Of a stretch of DNA of 64,000 bases, positions 61,641-64,000 are shown piece after piece. The stretch lies in contig NZ_JAFBBU010000001.1 in NCBI RefSeq assembly GCF_016907385.1, forward strand, positions 868,001 to 932,000, written 5' to 3'. The translations under genes were made by a program, and so were the position numbers. Each line of letters begins with the position of its first letter. The first letter of the stretch is position 1. The notes beneath the pieces were generated by a model. The model ran no database searches and had not been told where the DNA came from. It saw only the letters and a program-made list of their open reading frames with translations. The stretch is from Subtercola frigoramans. GTDB taxonomy: Bacteria; Actinomycetota; Actinomycetes; Actinomycetales; Microbacteriaceae.

Positions 61641-62272
61641 ACGACATGGCTGGCACCTCACCAGACTCAACGGGCCCAGACTTCGCCGCTGTGCCGACCC
61701 TCGTGGGTTCGCGCCTCACACTCGAACCCCTGGGCCTCGGCCACGTCGACGAGCTTGCGGCGGCGGTGGCAGAGGGCGAGCTGTGGCAGACCTGGTACAC
61801 GCGCATTCCGAGCCCCGATGAGATGGCAGACGCCGTGCAGACCCGCCTCGAGCTCGGGGAATCGAAACAGTGGGTCTCGTGGGCCGTGCGGCGACACGAT
61901 ACCGGGCTCGCCTGCGGAATGACATCGTTCCTGAACATCCGGGCCGACAACCGAAAGCTCGAGATCGGGTCGACCTGGTTGAGTAGGAGCACGCAACGCA
62001 CCGGGCTCAACAGTGAGGCGAAACTGCTTCAGCTCAGCCACGCGTTCGACACGCTCGGCTGTGTGGCCGTGGAGTTCCGCACACACTGGCACAACCAGCA
62101 GTCGCGCGCCGCGATCGCTCGGCTCGGCGCGAAACAGGACGGCGTGCTGCGCAACAACGACGTCTGGCGCGACGGCACCCTGCGCGACACCGTCGTCTTC
62201 TCGATCATCGAGTCGGAGTGGCCCACCGTGCGCCTCTCCCTCACAGAGAAGGTCGCCGGTCGCGCCCGCTGA
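61637..62272 (+). CDS. GNAT-family N-acetyltransferase (RimJ/RimL-like)
   Basis: About 211 residues. TLVGSRLTLEPLGLGHVDEL begins the fold, KLEIGSTWLSRSTQRTGLNS is the acetyl-CoA-binding region of the RimJ/RimL branch, and VEFRTHWHNQQSRAAIARLG the next conserved helix. It transfers an acetyl group to a protein N-terminus or small amine. GTG codons at 61634 and 61637 and an ATG at 61646 are all possible starts; GTG at 61637 overlaps the stop of the previous gene (GTGA). Confidence 0.87.
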   Translation: MNDMAGTSPDSTGPDFAAVPTLVGSRLTLEPLGLGHVDELAAAVAEGELWQTWYTRIPSPDEMADAVQTRLELGESKQWVSWAVRRHDTGLACGMTSFLNIRADNRKLEIGSTWLSRSTQRTGLNSEAKLLQLSHAFDTLGCVAVEFRTHWHNQQSRAAIARLGAKQDGVLRNNDVWRDGTLRDTVVFSIIESEWPTVRLSLTEKVAGRAR

Positions 62273-62355
62273 CTAGCTGCACGGCGGCGCAGTGAAACCG
62301 CTCTGCTGCTGGTATCGACGGTCTCAACTGGCGCGGGCCGCGGCCTCGGCTGCGC

Positions 62356-63780
62356 TCAGCGCAGGGCGAGGGCTGTGGATGCCCGGGCCACCGCGCTCGC
62401 GACCACGACTTCATCGACCCGCGCCAGCTGCCCGTCTTCGACCACGGCGACGCCGTTCACCAGTAGAAGCGCGAGCGGCGGCTGGGCCCCGAGGGTGAGC
62501 GCGGCCACGGGGTCGAGGATTCCCGCGTGCTCCACCCCGTCGATCTTCCACACCGCGAGGTCGGCGAGCTTGCCCACCTCGAGCGAGCCGAGTTCACCGT
62601 CACGGCCCAGGGTCTTCGCCCCGCCCATGGTCGCCATTCGAAGCGCAGTGCGCCCGGGCATCCGGTCGGCCCCGGCGCCCAGCCGGTTCATGAGCACCGC
62701 CATGCGGATCTCGGTGCCGAGCTGGCCGGATTCATTGGATGCGGCGCCGTCGACGCCGAGCCCCACGCTGATTCCGGCGTCGAGCATGGCTGGCACACGG
62801 GCGATGCCGGCCGCGAGCCTCGCGTTCGAGGAGGGGCAGTGGGCGACGGCCGTGCCTGTCGCGGCAAACCTGCCGATCGCGTGGTCGTCGAGGTGAACGC
62901 AGTGCGCCATCCACACGTCGCTGCCGAGCCAGTCGAGGTCTTCGAGGTACTGCGTCGGCGTCTTGCCGAACTTCGACAGGCAGAACGCGTCTTCTTCGAC
63001 GGTCTCTGAGCCGTGCGTGTGCAGCCGTACGCCGAGCGAGCGCCCGAGTGCTGCCGATTCGCGCAGCAGCTCGGCCGTCACCGAGAACGGCGAGCAGGGT
63101 GCTAGCGCGATCTGGGCCATGGCTCCGCGGCCCGCATCGTGGTAGCGCTCGACAGCCTCGCCGCTCGCTGCCAGGATCGCGTCGATCGACTCGACGGCGA
63201 AGTCGGGCGGCAGGCCGCCCTGGCTCTGCCCGAGGTCCATCGAGCCGCGGGTGGCATGGATGCGAACCCCCAGCTCGCCAGCCGCCTTCACGATTCCGCC
63301 GAGAATGTCGCCAGCGCCGCTGGGGAACACGTAGTGGTGGTCACCGACGGTCGAGCATCCCGACTTTGCGGCCACCGCCATCGCACCCAGTGCGCCCGCT
63401 TCGACGAGCTCGGCGTCGATGCGGGCCCACAGCGGGTAGAGCGAGGTGAGCCAGTCGAACAGAATGGAGTCCTGCGCGTAGCCGCGGGTCAGCCACTGGT
63501 ACAGGTGGTGGTGGGTGTTGATGAGCCCAGGGGTGACCAGGTGTCCGCGCCCGTCGATGAGGCGAATGGATGCCCGGCTGCTGTCGCGCGTCGCACCGAC
63601 CCCATCGGGAGTCAGCCCGTCCCGCGCCCACTGCGGCGAGCTGCCATCTCCGACAGCCACGATCGTGGTGCCGTCGACGACCACGAACCCCACAGCGAAT
63701 TCGCTGCCCGCCGGGTCGACCGTGGCGATGTATGCCCTTTCGATGATCGTGCGTGCGGCGGGAGGCGCTGAAGTGCTCAT
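62356..63780 (-). CDS. Amidohydrolase, 8-oxoguanine deaminase-like
   Basis: A 474-residue TIM-barrel metal hydrolase. PGLINTHHHLYQWLTRGYA (metal His 90 and 92) followed by FDWLTSLYPLWARI is the signature of 8-oxoguanine deaminases and the related triazine hydrolases. LHTHGSETVEED, MAHCVHLD and LGVDGAASNES supply the remaining His/Glu/Asp ligands and the catalytic acid. It should deaminate 8-oxoguanine (or a related purine or triazine) to salvage or clear damaged base. The ATG at 63780 is used. Transcribed alone here. Confidence 0.88.
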   Translation of the reverse strand: MSTSAPPAARTIIERAYIATVDPAGSEFAVGFVVVDGTTIVAVGDGSSPQWARDGLTPDGVGATRDSSRASIRLIDGRGHLVTPGLINTHHHLYQWLTRGYAQDSILFDWLTSLYPLWARIDAELVEAGALGAMAVAAKSGCSTVGDHHYVFPSGAGDILGGIVKAAGELGVRIHATRGSMDLGQSQGGLPPDFAVESIDAILAASGEAVERYHDAGRGAMAQIALAPCSPFSVTAELLRESAALGRSLGVRLHTHGSETVEEDAFCLSKFGKTPTQYLEDLDWLGSDVWMAHCVHLDDHAIGRFAATGTAVAHCPSSNARLAAGIARVPAMLDAGISVGLGVDGAASNESGQLGTEIRMAVLMNRLGAGADRMPGRTALRMATMGGAKTLGRDGELGSLEVGKLADLAVWKIDGVEHAGILDPVAALTLGAQPPLALLLVNGVAVVEDGQLARVDEVVVASAVARASTALALR

Positions 63781-63825
63781 GCCGCCACGCTACCCACCTC
63801 AGATGTCGTGCATGTTGCAGAACCC

Positions 63826-64000
63826 CTACGTGCGGCGGATGACCGCCACCTGCGCGCCGAGGGCTGCAACGACGTCGGCCGGGGTGACCTCGATGTCGAA
63901 ACCGCGCCGGCCACCCGAGACGTAGATGGTCTCGTAGGCGAGCGCCCGATCATCCAGGACCGTCGGCAGCCGGGTCTTCTGCCCGAACGGGCTGATGCCG
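63826..64000 (-). CDS. YbaK/EbsC-family aminoacyl-tRNA deacylase, C-terminal part (gene runs off the window)
   Basis: The last 58 codons of a gene that continues past the right edge. GISPFGQKTRLPTVLDD and ETIYVSGGRRGFDIEVTPAD match the C-terminal region of YbaK/EbsC proteins (GGISPxGQ; VSGGRRGxD), which hydrolyse Cys-tRNA(Pro) and similar mischarged tRNAs. It ends AQVAVIRRT with TAG at 63826-63828. The catalytic Lys region is outside the window. Confidence 0.85.
   Translation of the reverse strand, partial: GISPFGQKTRLPTVLDDRALAYETIYVSGGRRGFDIEVTPADVVAALGAQVAVIRRT

Noticed and set aside
61975..61986. Second copy of the CTGGTTGAGTAG repeat inside the GNAT gene
   Set aside because: It codes for STWLSR, a conserved stretch of this GNAT branch, and has no paired arm nearby, so the match is probably coincidental.

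Overview
The window is high-GC actinobacterial DNA, most probably from a member of the Microbacteriaceae. This is inferred from the gene content (FbiC, CarD, DUF222/HNH, FBP-domain and DUF5997 proteins), from frequent GTG starts and overlapping stop/start codons, and from an intergenic hairpin built on the sequence GCTGGTTGAGTAG, which I recall as widespread in that family. It reads as ordinary chromosome. I found no rRNA, tRNA, CRISPR array, prophage or complete insertion sequence. Three protein-coding relics and several tandem repeats interrupt an otherwise dense layout.

Layout. 1-2.4 kb: a partial GH3 beta-glucosidase and its TetR regulator, divergent from an MFS sugar transporter. 2.4-4.6 kb: a TetR relic, two small hypothetical genes and a glutaryl-CoA dehydrogenase. 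4.8-7.2 kb: a TetR/DHA2 drug-efflux operon. 7.3-9.6 kb: a tiny membrane protein coupled to a Tat-exported multicopper oxidase, then a SHOCT protein and a truncated DUF6325 gene. 9.6-19 kb: VOC protein, CPA2-type antiporter, ROK sugar kinase, secreted hypothetical protein, class C-like serine hydrolase, DUF222/HNH protein, DUF2834 protein, zinc alcohol dehydrogenase and acyl-CoA synthetase. 19-25.6 kb: a molybdenum-cofactor and formate-dehydrogenase block (mobA-DUF6457-moeA divergent from fdhD-fdhF) and a methyltransferase. 25.6-33.6 kb: a DUF2252 relic, a flavin monooxygenase coupled to fbiC, and a 3-oxoacid CoA-transferase/thiolase operon divergent from an IclR regulator. 33.8-40.8 kb: CarD, a CynX-type MFS protein, a fatty-acid desaturase, and an ABC exporter with a LolA-like secreted protein.

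40.9-45.7 kb: a secreted GH5-CBM2 cellulase, a CitE-like lyase, a long bidirectional terminator, thyA-dfrA with a 35-codon open frame exactly between them, and glutathione peroxidase. 45.8-48.9 kb: COG4705 membrane protein, TetR, 3-hydroxyacyl-CoA dehydrogenase and PadR. 48.9-55.2 kb: a cellobiose operon like cebEFG-bglC-cebR, with two perfect CebR-type palindromes just after a good sigma-70 promoter. The GH5 cellulase 12 kb away carries an imperfect box, so cellulose hydrolysis, oligosaccharide uptake and intracellular hydrolysis may form one regulon. 55.4-64 kb: an NhaA-DsbA fusion, an FBP-domain protein, a ferritin-like/VIT1 iron transporter, a divergent DUF5997 / HTH-less LysR-effector pair, a quinone oxidoreductase, a GNAT enzyme, an 8-oxoguanine deaminase-like amidohydrolase and the end of a YbaK/EbsC deacylase gene.

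The two observations I rate highest are the divergent pair at 59.1-60.5 kb, which could be a split LysR-type regulator (DUF5997 holds two 39-residue HTH-like repeats; its partner is a LysR effector domain without HTH but with a histone-like tail), and the FbiC protein whose CofH half has lost the radical-SAM cysteine cluster. Both functional proposals are inference.
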